Position numbers and translations under genes: made by a program
Assembly: GCA_048013815.1 (NCBI GenBank)
Contig: CM106585.1
Coordinates: 6,510,001-6,574,000 of the forward strand
Reading direction: 5' to 3'
DNA from: Setoptus koraiensis
Lineage: Eukaryota; Arthropoda
Length of the DNA: 64,000 bases
Shown: one piece after another, positions 10,779-20,485 of the stretch
Layout of the letters: each line of letters begins with the position of its first letter
How positions within the stretch are numbered: the first letter of the stretch is position 1
Notes under the pieces: generated by a model
What the model was told of the DNA's origin: nothing
Seen by the model: only the letters and a program-made list of their open reading frames with translations
Databases searched by the model: none

Positions 10779-11902
10779 ACTAATGTTAACCGTTAATCTT
10801 TCTCTCTTTACAACACCCGTTTGTTTATTGTGTGTGGACAACACAAGTTACACCAGGTCACCAGTAACTACTAGTAGTCGTTAATTAACCAACTAACTGA
10901 ACAAAGTTTTCTTTCGCAACTATGGCAGCAACAATTTTTTAATAAGAAAAAAAAAATGTGTTTTTGTGTGTCTGTATGTGTGTGTATGTGCTGAATTCAC
11001 CTGCAAGAGGAACTAGATGAAGGACACATATGCCTAGATGGAATATGGATTAGAATATGATAAATGAATAAAGTATAACGAGAGCTTTAGTAGGTTGGTT
11101 TTACTATTCACTAACTAGGAACTACCACTGCTGCCGCTGATGCTGATAGTGATGATGCTGACGATGATGATAATCATATTTAAACTGCTACCACTATTGC
11201 TGGTCTCTTCTCATAGTTTCTGTTGTAAGCATCACCTAATTATGAACCACTAGTTGATATCCTGAAAGTATCATCGTTGTCGTCATGAATATCATTGTCG
11301 TTGTTGTGTGTCTTCTTCTCCGGGGTAAATCTCTCACTCTGTGTCTCATAAAGATTATGTCTTTTGCCCCGGCGACTCTGGCTATCGGCAAACAAAAGTT
11401 GACGGAACATCCGCGACCAATGCTATATATCATCTAATCGGGTTACGTTGCACCGACTAAGGCGACTTATTTGCCGACATCAGCGCAGTTTGCCCTTCAA
11501 GCCGCTGATGAATCCAACCGAACGAAGCTAAACAAGAAAGTTAACGCTACTTGTGTCCGATAATAGCATTGGTAATAGTATTTTGGTAATAGTATTGTAG
11601 TTATGGCCATGTCTGAACTTTAGCCGTGCTACCACCGCTTGTTCTTCGTCGTTTGAGCTCTTTTTTACCTGCCAACTCAAAAACAAATATCCATAAATAC
11701 ATTCAACCGGTATTAACAGACTCAGTTGTAGTGTTTGCCGCTGGAACAAGTGGGTATAAGTTTGAGCTTTTTCAAGGTGAGACATGCAGACTTGCAAACA
11801 ACAACTCTTCTCTCGCAAACACACACACACACACTCACACACACACACTTACAAAACAACTTGTAACGGCTCAATACTTGTTGTGGTTGTTATATTGACC
11901 TC
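10779..11902. other. intergenic upstream of the serine-rich gene
   Basis: About 1.1 kb between the serine-rich gene and SGF11, presumably the promoter of the former and 3' end of the latter. Contains a CA dinucleotide run at about 11819-11849 and GAT/GAC-rich stretches near 11130-11300. No supported gene. Confidence 0.5.
11819..11849. repeat. CA microsatellite
   Basis: About 31 bp of nearly perfect CA dinucleotides, interrupted by two CT units, downstream of SGF11. Confidence 0.8.
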
Positions 11903-12169
11903 CTAAATGTGGAATAGGATAAGACTATCTGATGTTGCGCGACGATCACAATTGGGACAGATACAATTGTACTGCTTCTTTGTCTTGGTCAATGGCTGAC
12001 CAAACACATCTAAACCGGCCTCGTCCTTAATTTTGCATGACTCATCGCCGGCGTCCGTAAATATTAATCCCATCTTAGCCGCTCGATGAATTTGTAGGCA
12101 CTCACTGAATATCACATCGTCGATCAAATTAGCTAATATGTCATCTGGACTCGGGCCTGCGCTGGACAT
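11903..12169 (-). CDS. SGF11: SGF11 / ATXN7L3-like SAGA deubiquitinase subunit, short
   Basis: 88 residues, intronless as read. SGF11 is a subunit of the SAGA deubiquitinating module; its N-terminal helix binds the Sus1/ENY2 side and its C-terminal C2HC zinc finger activates the Ubp8/USP22 protease on nucleosomes. The N-terminal helix is clear (ILANLIDDVIFSECLQIHR), as are GLDVFGQ and the first zinc half-site CICPNC, all characteristic of the family. The usual second half (SRFAPHLEKC type) is missing: after CPNCDRR the frame runs ATSDSLILFHI and stops. No good GT donor lies between the CPNC motif and the stop. Either the finger is truncated in this lineage, a noncanonical splice adds the rest, or the sequence has an error. 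Head to head with GNPNAT1. Confidence 0.8.
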   Translation of the reverse strand: MSSAGPSPDDILANLIDDVIFSECLQIHRAAKMGLIFTDAGDESCKIKDEAGLDVFGQPLTKTKKQYNCICPNCDRRATSDSLILFHI

Positions 12170-12544
12170 TCTGGTTCCTGTCCGAAAATTGAATGTAATA
12201 ATATATGCAATGATACCATCATATTATTATGCAATATCGAAAAATGTATGATGGAATGAATGATAAACAAAATGGTATCAGCCGACCTCTCTTCATCGGC
12301 ATGCGGCTTCTGCACTGTCAGTACGTGCGTGCGTTTGTTTGTGTTTGTTTGGTGTTTGTGTTTATAAAAAGAAAACACATGACTCGCTCGATTTTCCGAA
12401 ATCTGATCCATTTTAATGTTCTTTTTGAAAGGAAAAATGAACAACTTTAGTGACAATTACACAAAACTAACACTAATTATTAAGAATATAATTGATTTCC
12501 AGCTATCACCATCAAAGTAACTGATAGACCAAATTCCATCCAAT
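12170..12544. promoter_or_regulatory. shared upstream region of SGF11 and GNPNAT1
   Basis: 375 bp between divergent start codons, AT-rich with a GT/TTTG-rich stretch near 12320-12365. No TATA box or known element identified. Confidence 0.4.
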
Positions 12545-13150
12545 ATGGCTGCTATTCATGTAAGCTGTTGCTCGAGGCGTGCCACAACACCAACCTATCT
12601 ATTCGATCCAGATAAACTGACAAAATTAAAATCTTGGCCCACAATCAAGCAAGAACTTGGCAAGTACAATCTTGTCGCTCGACCTCTTTGTTCGGACGAT
12701 TATCACAATGGTTACCTAGAATTATTAAGTCAATTAACAGTCGTTGGTGAGATTGACTCGACCACATTCGCGAGACGATTCGACGAAATGAAACAAATCA
12801 ACATGAATGCCAGCGTCGATCATTATGTAATTGTTGTGATCGAGGATTCCGTTGCCAGGAAGATAGTCGGGGCATCAACATTGTTTCTCGAGTTTAAGTT
12901 CATCCATCAATGTGCCTACAGAGCACGTCTTGAAGATGTTGCCGTTTTGGACAGTTATAGAGGAAAACGAATTGGTCAAATTGTAGTGAAATTAATCGTA
13001 GATTTGGCCAATGAGGTGTATCATTGCTACAAGATTAGTCTGGATTGTAAAGATGATTTAGTGCCTTTCTACGAGAAGAATGATTTCAAATTACAATGCC
13101 ACATGATGGGCATAAGATTTGATGAGGCTACACTAGCCATAGACGGGTAG
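12545..13150 (+). CDS. GNPNAT1: glucosamine-6-phosphate N-acetyltransferase
   Basis: 201 residues, intronless. The enzyme transfers acetyl from acetyl-CoA to glucosamine-6-phosphate in the UDP-GlcNAc pathway, which feeds chitin, glycans and O-GlcNAc. GNAT-fold signatures are visible: RPLCSDDYHNGYLELLSQLT (family N-terminal block), KFIHQCAYRARLEDVAV (core beta strands; human KFIHSCAKRGRVEDVVV), the acetyl-CoA pyrophosphate loop YRGKRIG near residue 138, and CYKISLDCKDDLVPFYEKNDF. The first about 45 residues are variable, as in other species. In an arthropod the enzyme would support cuticle chitin synthesis. An AATAAA polyadenylation signal follows at about 13183. Start is the first ATG, close to the usual length (human 184). 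Confidence 0.96.
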   Translation: MAAIHVSCCSRRATTPTYLFDPDKLTKLKSWPTIKQELGKYNLVARPLCSDDYHNGYLELLSQLTVVGEIDSTTFARRFDEMKQINMNASVDHYVIVVIEDSVARKIVGASTLFLEFKFIHQCAYRARLEDVAVLDSYRGKRIGQIVVKLIVDLANEVYHCYKISLDCKDDLVPFYEKNDFKLQCHMMGIRFDEATLAIDG

Positions 13151-13189
13151 TGACTGTTGCAAACAAATTTTTATTCATATGAAATAAAA

Positions 13190-13328
13190 CTATCGTTCCA
13201 ATGATTTATTCCGCTGATGGATTTGGTTTTCTATCCATTGCAATGCATCCATCTGCGCGTTCAAAACCATTTCTATCTGATTGATGGGGTCAGTGGTGTC
13301 CTCTTCGGTGCTGGTATCATTCAGTCTT
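13190..13328 (-). CDS. orphan last exon of an unrecognised coiled-coil protein
   Basis: On the minus strand a good acceptor (TTTTTCCATTCCAG) at 13329 is followed by a phase-2 open frame of about 45 codons ending in TAG at 13190. It reads acidic then helical, with core DPINQIEMVLNAQMDALQ and WIENQIHQRNKSLER, much more protein-like than the overlapping plus-strand frame. No in-frame ATG precedes it within the exon, so an upstream exon is required between 13.3 and 14.2 kb; I could not fix it. A 105-codon minus-strand frame at 13422-13739 is one candidate but has no obvious donor. Convergent with GNPNAT1. Confidence 0.35.
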
Positions 13329-14201
13329 CTGGAATGGAAAAATCAGTATGGAGGTATCATTCAGTGAACATTGTAAGTGATTGTGGAACGTCCAACAGTG
13401 CACGATCTCATTGACTTTGTGTCATTCTATTGATATCTGTAATGTGTCCGTCGAAAAAGTTGCAGCAGAATAAATTGTTTCGTAACCAAAGCTCTTTATC
13501 TTGCATTTTCTTCTGGCTAGCATGATTAGCAGCTCTCTACAAAGTGCGCCCTCGCTCTGGATGCCGAAAATTGTGCAGGCGGGACGGATCGATCTCGACG
13601 GAAAGGCACAATCCCTCAGATGTAGGCGAACTTCGCACGAGTTATGATGGAGACAAATAGGCTCGTTTATGCATGCTTTCGAGGTCGAGCCTGCGGACAA
13701 TGGAATCGACTCTCTCATTGATTTGGTTGTATCCACCATCAAAAGCCTACTATTTGTTCTTGTTAGCGAGATATACCGAACATATCCTATTCCAATCGTT
13801 TCTCATAAAGCCGCGCAACGTGACGTGATATTTGCATAGCATAATGATACCCGGACATGGGTCTCAAATTTGGAATGGATAATCCAGGCCTCGAATCAAA
13901 TCGACACCCATTCTCCGGGTTAAAAGTTACAAAGTTCGGGACTCCACAGTTTCGATCCTCGCATAAGCTACTGTTTCATTCTCCTACGACCGTCTAAAAA
14001 GTAAACATCCCAACATTTTTCAACTCTACTGGCAGATTCATTGTGGCATCCACTTCTTTACAGCAAGTCGATAATTAAATTGAGCGGTGCAGACATAGTA
14101 CACAGACGGGTAGTCGGATAAAGATGGAAATTAAACCGATTTCGCCTAACATATTCATAATGCTACACCAAGTTGTTCTTGACTGTCTCGAAGTGGCCGG
14201 A
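13329..14201. other. region between the orphan exon and IFT70
   Basis: About 870 bp with no gene I can support; it may hold the upstream exon(s) of the 13190-13328 exon. A minus-strand frame at 13422-13739 contains seven Cys but no recognised domain. Confidence 0.35.
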
Positions 14202-16622
14202 TCATTCATTCAAAAGCTTCAGCAGCAGCCATCTCAAATGTCGTGCCTGATAAGTTACAGTATCCTTTCCGGAAACGAAATCATCATCCGAAAAATGCTC
14301 AAAAGGGTTCACCAAAATAGATAAATTGTCACCGATGAAGGCCTCTGTTTGATGCTGGTCTGCTGGTGTTTGTTTTGAGCTAGCTTTGATTGTGAGTCCA
14401 TATTTCTCGCATTCCATTAGAAAATCTATACATTGCATCAGAACATTGTCACTAACCACAGTGGTCATTTTACAAATATTTTCCAGCATTGATAATATGC
14501 ATCTTTTTGCGTAGAACCATGTGTCTCGGTTGAGTTTCTTTCCAACGGGTTCTACACTCTTTATTATTCGTGTTATACCAAACTCATAATTGGATTTGAC
14601 ACAGTATAATGTTCCAATAACTAGATTGATGATGCACGAATGCATTGGTATAGTTTGTTGATCGTAAGTTGACAATCTACTCTGATGATCTATGTCACTA
14701 TCGTAGATGATATTGTCGATTGTTTGTTTTGTCTCTAAATCGTCCTCCAGCGAGCTTAATCTGGGCCCATTCTTCAACTTGATCAGGGTCTGTCTAGCCA
14801 CTTGTCTAGAGTACTTTTTTTGTTGCAACCGATTGTTGTCATTATCATCAGATTGGTCGGTGGTTTTTTCGCCATTTACAAGTTCGTTCTCCTCCAACTC
14901 AACCTTTCTCATGAGTTCTTGAGCGTCCTCATTTTGGCCGATAAGCACATAAGACACACAAAGGTTGGCTATAATCATTGGATCAACGCTGAGTAAATGT
15001 TTGAAGTTGTCTCTGATGAATGGTTCGTAAAACAGAAGAACCTCTTTAAATTTTGAGTCTTGCATGTAGAGTGTATGGGCAACATTTAATTTCCAGACAT
15101 GGTGGTCGCTAAATATCTCCGCTGTCTTCCTGAACAATCTTTCCAGCGCCTTGAAATGATTTCCAGTCCAAAGAATGTGACCTAAGCTCATAAGTATCTC
15201 AATTCCAAACTCCAATTCGTTATTGTAAGTAATTTTGTTACTTTCTATCACTGCCAAGTTTGTAGCTGTCTCATCGGTCGATTCATTTTTCAGTGTTCTC
15301 ACTTTTTCCATTTGTTTCTCTAGCAATTGATACAGTTTCCTGTAGCCATCCGTATCAGACGAATGTTTAGTTATAACACCATCCAAGAACATGAACATAT
15401 CCTCACTGAGATATCTAAAAGTAATTTGTTCATCCTCCATAGTGAGTCTCGTAGCAATATCAAAGTGATTATTAGTGATATATATCAATAGTATATTAAA
15501 AAATGCCTCATCGGGCACTGTAGCATCCTGTGTTGTTGCGCTCATCAATAAGAATCTTAACTTGTCAAAACTTGATAGTGGTTCGCAATCTAAATTAATA
15601 AGGCCCAAATTGTGCAAAGTTGTCGGATCGAGCTCGTCCTGATTTCTTGGTGGCATGTCGGTGAGGGCTTGCTTTGCACTAGCTAAATCGTCCAGGAGAT
15701 AATAGATTGAGGCCTTCAGATTGAATGCCCCGATCAAGCACGATTGTTCCAGCTTGCGTGAGTTGCCTACGCTATTTATCTCTAAATCATTTGTATTTGA
15801 GCCAATGTTTAACTCGGGATAAGCGGACACACCGAATGCTATGATCTCACCAACGAGATCCAAAGCCTTGTTGTAATTCTCCAGCATGTAATAATTAAGA
15901 GCCAGATTATACTTTATATCTAAAAGTGATTTTTCGTCGTGATTATCATTATTGTTTGGCCTCAACTCGCTCATCAATGATTGAAGGATTGCTATAGCTT
16001 CATGATGTAGTTTTTGTTTGGTCAAACAAGAGGCCAGATTGAACATTCTATTCTGAAGTGCAGACCTATTTTCCGGATAAGATGAGTTCACTTTGGAATC
16101 GAACAGACTTCGAGCAGCTGCGATGTCGCCTTGACTAAACTTAATCAAAGCCTGAAGCGTCTTTAGTCTGGATTTATAGTCCTGACAAGACTCGATGGAA
16201 AGATGTTGATTGGTGTTGATTGATTCCCTATTTGCTTCATCAATATATATATCAGATATAATTTTGTCCAGTTTACGATCTAAACTAATAGTCGCCCTAA
16301 TAGAGAGATCGAACTCTCCACTTGAATACAAAGCATTTGCGTAGTTGTAACTATGCTCCAGATATCGTGATAATTTTGCCTTGTCTGATGCCATGGTTTC
16401 TCTTGGTTGCTCCAAGATAATTTTTAACTGGTTATAACAATTACACGCCTCACTATAATCTTGGGCCATGTAGTAACAATAACCCATGAGAGATAACAAA
16501 GATTCCGAAGGTTCATGCTCAATGGAGATAGCTTGCAACTGTTTGATGGCATACAAATAATTGCCCTTCTTGATTTCACCGTAAACAATCGAAGTCAACG
16601 ATGTAACTCTTGCGGCCGACAT
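14202..16622 (-). CDS. TTC30: intraflagellar transport protein 70 (TTC30 / DYF-1 / fleer)
   Basis: 806 residues, intronless. IFT70 is a TPR-superhelix subunit of the IFT-B complex that wraps IFT52 and carries cargo along the ciliary axoneme. Recognised blocks: LLSLMGYCYYMAQDYSEA near the start, DMPPRNQDELDPTTLHN, HVWKLNVAHTLYMQ, IIANLCVSYVLIGQNEDAQE and INLVIGTLYCVKSNYEFG near the C-terminus; each has a near match in human TTC30A. The start is the ATG at 16622 (MSAARVTSL); the frame upstream has no ATG. It is longer than human (665) mainly through a hydrophilic Asp/Asn/Lys insert around residues 590-650. Its presence implies ciliated (sensory) cells in the organism, as arthropods keep IFT for chordotonal and chemosensory neurons. 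Confidence 0.96.
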   Translation of the reverse strand: MSAARVTSLTSIVYGEIKKGNYLYAIKQLQAISIEHEPSESLLSLMGYCYYMAQDYSEACNCYNQLKIILEQPRETMASDKAKLSRYLEHSYNYANALYSSGEFDLSIRATISLDRKLDKIISDIYIDEANRESINTNQHLSIESCQDYKSRLKTLQALIKFSQGDIAAARSLFDSKVNSSYPENRSALQNRMFNLASCLTKQKLHHEAIAILQSLMSELRPNNNDNHDEKSLLDIKYNLALNYYMLENYNKALDLVGEIIAFGVSAYPELNIGSNTNDLEINSVGNSRKLEQSCLIGAFNLKASIYYLLDDLASAKQALTDMPPRNQDELDPTTLHNLGLINLDCEPLSSFDKLRFLLMSATTQDATVPDEAFFNILLIYITNNHFDIATRLTMEDEQITFRYLSEDMFMFLDGVITKHSSDTDGYRKLYQLLEKQMEKVRTLKNESTDETATNLAVIESNKITYNNELEFGIEILMSLGHILWTGNHFKALERLFRKTAEIFSDHHVWKLNVAHTLYMQDSKFKEVLLFYEPFIRDNFKHLLSVDPMIIANLCVSYVLIGQNEDAQELMRKVELEENELVNGEKTTDQSDDNDNNRLQQKKYSRQVARQTLIKLKNGPRLSSLEDDLETKQTIDNIIYDSDIDHQSRLSTYDQQTIPMHSCIINLVIGTLYCVKSNYEFGITRIIKSVEPVGKKLNRDTWFYAKRCILSMLENICKMTTVVSDNVLMQCIDFLMECEKYGLTIKASSKQTPADQHQTEAFIGDNLSILVNPFEHFSDDDFVSGKDTVTYQARHLRWLLLKLLNE

Positions 16623-16998
16623 GGCTAATATAAATTCAGTTACATCTGTCCAGCAACGTAATGATGGCAATTACTTCATGATTGAAGTTAAATCAAATAT
16701 TGTTTAGAATGATTGTCCTAATAAAGAACGAGCGAACAAATGAATGAGAAAAAAAGGGAAACGTCAGGTTTCCATGACTACCAAGAGCAGAAAATATTAA
16801 CATATAATACTGTTGATAATAAAGACTCAATAATTGAACAGCTTTTATTGGTGGTAGAAAAAAAATCACGACTTTGTTTTTGTTACTCCACAGTTACTCA
16901 GATAAATACTAGTTGTTGGCCGATCTTTTGGCCGACCTTGATGGCATTCTCCCCATGCCCATACATTTCTCGAGGTGTGGCGCTAGCCTGGCAGCGGC
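16623..16998. other. upstream of IFT70, up to the scaffold gap
   Basis: About 375 bp holding the presumed IFT70 promoter. Nothing else recognised; the gap follows. Confidence 0.4.
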
Positions 16999-17498
16999 NN
17001 NNNNNNNNNNNNNNNNNNNNNNNNNNNNNNNNNNNNNNNNNNNNNNNNNNNNNNNNNNNNNNNNNNNNNNNNNNNNNNNNNNNNNNNNNNNNNNNNNNNN
17101 NNNNNNNNNNNNNNNNNNNNNNNNNNNNNNNNNNNNNNNNNNNNNNNNNNNNNNNNNNNNNNNNNNNNNNNNNNNNNNNNNNNNNNNNNNNNNNNNNNNN
17201 NNNNNNNNNNNNNNNNNNNNNNNNNNNNNNNNNNNNNNNNNNNNNNNNNNNNNNNNNNNNNNNNNNNNNNNNNNNNNNNNNNNNNNNNNNNNNNNNNNNN
17301 NNNNNNNNNNNNNNNNNNNNNNNNNNNNNNNNNNNNNNNNNNNNNNNNNNNNNNNNNNNNNNNNNNNNNNNNNNNNNNNNNNNNNNNNNNNNNNNNNNNN
17401 NNNNNNNNNNNNNNNNNNNNNNNNNNNNNNNNNNNNNNNNNNNNNNNNNNNNNNNNNNNNNNNNNNNNNNNNNNNNNNNNNNNNNNNNNNNNNNNNNN
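16999..17498. other. scaffold gap of exactly 500 N
   Basis: A run of 500 N, a conventional spacer for a gap of unknown size. Linkage of the left part (to IFT70) and the right part (GckIII onwards) rests on the scaffolding. Confidence 0.98.
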
Positions 17499-17851
17499 TG
17501 GGGGGTTCATTGGTGTTTTTAGGTGTGGTGTTGGGGAGGGTGTTGGAATCGATGTAGAGGAGGTCCTATCTTTCTGCCTTACTGGGGGGGGGGGGGTACG
17601 GGATAGTGGGGTATTTATGGTCAACATGCAAAGGTCACTTGGGAATTTCGATAAAATTTGTAATGATGGTTTGGGGGTGTATAGGTGGGTATTACGATGA
17701 GTGTAGGGGAGTGACGTGAGGTGGACATGAGTGTCGGGTTGTATTATGGGGATGTAGGAGGAATGGTGGTTGGGAGGGGGAGATGGGTTGGGGAGGGGAC
17801 GGCTGGGGGAGAGGCTGGGGGGCCGGGTTGGGGGGGAGAGGGGAATGCGGG

Positions 17852-17891
<40 letters not shown>

Positions 17892-18984
17892 GGGGGGGGG
17901 GGTGTGATCTGCTAGGGATGTGGTGTGGGTGGTTGAGATTGGGTTTGGGGTGTGGGGGTGTTGTGTTGTTGGGGGGATGGGGTGTTTGAATGTGGGGAGT
18001 GGGGGTTTTAGGACTAGAGACTCTCGAGATTACGTGGGCCAAGAATATCGCCTGGTGACCGTGGCAAAGGGGGCTATGCTAAAAGTAGGGGGGGGGGGGG
18101 GGTTGGGGGGGGTGGGGGTGGGGGGGGGGGGGCGGGGGGGGTGGGGGGGTCAGGAGTTGCACTGCTCCCGCTTGAGGGGTGGGGGGGGGGGCGGGGGGGG
18201 GACTGACCAGCAGGAACACATAGCACTAAGAAATTCCCGTGCGATACAGTACTACAGCTGACCATGCGACTAAGATAAACACTGCGTTTACTAAACGCGA
18301 TACAATGATCCACAAAGCGGAAACCACATATATTACAGTCTTGTTAGTAACGAAGTAGCTCATCATTTTAATATGTAATACGTAGTATCTCTCCCACCCA
18401 TAGATATGAAGTCTAATCATCAAGCTTGAAAACTATCCCATGATGGCAGTAAGAAAAACTGTGATTTCACCAGTACGTCCACTCTCACCAAACCATTTCG
18501 AAACATTTTTACTAGAAATTAGCGGCATCTGAACCGCAAGTCCGTTCGTCTGTCTGCAGCGTAGCGCGCGCGCTTTTGCTCAAGAGCGGTTTATGTATGG
18601 TGGTTGCCATTCTCTACGCCCCTCTCCCCCCCCCATGCGCGGCGCCAACCCGCAATCTGCTATCCGCACACCCCCATCAATACCCTCAAGTTGAGACTCC
18701 AACCCTCTCAAGCGATGGAGAAATAGGGGTGGGGGGGGGGGGGAGGGGGGTGGGGGCCAAGATTTGCAACACACCACCCCAACCGATGCACCTAACACGG
18801 CGCCGCTAACCCGCTCCACAAGGATGGGACCCAGCGGGGGGGGGCTCACCACCACATACACCGCAAATGCAAACCTTGGGGCAACACCGCACGAGCGGGG
18901 GGGGGGGGTGGGGGGGGGGGGGGGGTGGGGGGGCGGGGGAGGGGGGGGGTATCTATAATGGGGGAGGGAGGGTGGGGGGTGGGG

Positions 18985-19021
<37 letters not shown>

Positions 19022-19905
19022 GGGGAGAGGGGGGGGGGGGGGGAAAAAACCCCCCACAACTCAACCAACACCCCCCCATCAAACCTACCCCCACCCAACC
19101 CCCCCCACCAACAAAACTTGAGTGCCTCCCCCCTCTCAAAAAACGCCCACCACCCCACAACACCCAAATCACCACCAAAAAAGGGGGGGGACCCTCCTCC
19201 CCCCGAACACCCCTCCCCCTCACCGACCACCCACCCCCCACACCCCCCCACCCCACCCGCCGAAACAGCCCCCCCCACCCCTCCTACCCCACATCCGGTA
19301 CAACGACCCTACCCCCCCCCTCCACAGCCCATGCCGCCCACCCCCCGCCTCCTCCCCGCCTCCCGCACCACCCCCACCACCAGACCCCCGCTGCATCAGC
19401 CGCGTCCGGACTCGCTCCCCCCCACCCCACCCCCCCGCATCAACTGAGCCCGCCCAAGCACACTCATCATTCTACCCCAGCCCAACTCGCCTACACTCCC
19501 AACCCACAGGCACTACCCGGCCCCATCCCACCCGACCAACCCTCGCCCGAGCAGAAAGGCCTCTACATCACGGGCCCCCCCCGCGGGGACGAAAGGGGGG
19601 GGGGGGGGGGGGGGGTGGGGAGGGAGGGGTGGGGGGGGAAACTCATACAGGATGTATTTCAGACTATAGCCCCCCTCTCTGCCCCCCACCCCCCACTCCC
19701 ACCCGGCCTCGGGATTGGCCACCCAATATTAACGCCACCACCCCCACCCCCAAACGCCCACACCCCCCCGCACACCACCAGACCCCGCCCAAACCCAGCA
19801 CACTGCCTCCTCCCCCCCCCTCCCTCCCGACCCTCACCCCTGCCTTCCGCCCCAGATCCCCCCCCCCGCACCCCCCCCCCCACCCCCCCCCGCGACCCTT
19901 GTGAG
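17499..19905. other. G-run / C-run low-quality sequence
   Basis: From 17499 to about 18202 and 18720-19043 the plus strand consists largely of long G runs (up to about 40 in a row); at 19044 it switches abruptly through AAAAAA to C-rich sequence that continues to about 19905. An island of ordinary composition lies at about 18203-18620. Base composition is wholly unlike the rest of the window and the many Gly/Pro-rich open frames in it are by-products. An assembly or base-calling artefact next to the gap is the simplest reading; a real guanine-rich satellite is less likely. Confidence 0.75.
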
Positions 19906-20485
19906 GAAACCGGCCCCACAAAACAGAGCACACACACATTACACCAACAACTAGCCACTAATGATGATATTGTTGCATCATTGTTGTTGCCTCCACTATT
20001 ATTATTATTATTATTGGCATGATCTAGCTGGCTGCTGGCGATAACGAGTCGTTGTCGTAATCTACGTGCTTCATTATTATCAACACACATACTGTTATTA
20101 TCACACTTGGCAATACAATCTATGCCAAGGCTCCTCGCTACCCATCTAAACACCATTGTCCTGGCCGGTTGTTGTTGTCGTTGTTGTTGCTGTTGTTCTG
20201 CCTGCATCAACAATATCAACAATATCACACAAAAATAAAACTACGGATCATTACCATTACTGCTTATATTCAATATTTGTTATTATTTAGATTTATTGTG
20301 TCTAAATTATTATTATTATTATTATCATTATTACAGAGATTATAAACGACAACCCCAGGCACATCACCTCTCACAGGTTCAACCGATCAATATTATTACC
20401 ATATCCAAATCACCCATTCATAGATAGATATCCATTATCATTATTACAGTCAGCAGAACCGGCACACACACACACACCTCAAAAT
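19906..20485 (+). other. leader region of GckIII with ATT repeats
   Basis: Normal composition resumes here. The stretch holds short ATT trinucleotide runs at about 19997-20015 and 20300-20332 and a CA run just before the GckIII start codon (20463-20476). Probably promoter and 5' untranslated leader. Confidence 0.5.

Noticed and set aside
11780-11848. HLEK string on the minus strand as the missing half of the SGF11 zinc finger
   Set aside because: The following residue is Ala instead of Cys and no junction gives the right spacing from CPNC.
13850-13960. tRNA-like strings (GGTTCGA-type) in intergenic DNA
   Set aside because: No cloverleaf could be drawn with paired acceptor and anticodon stems.
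17692-19904. Long Gly-rich and Pro-rich open frames on both strands
   Set aside because: They exist only because G and C homopolymers rarely form stop codons; the region looks like an assembly artefact.
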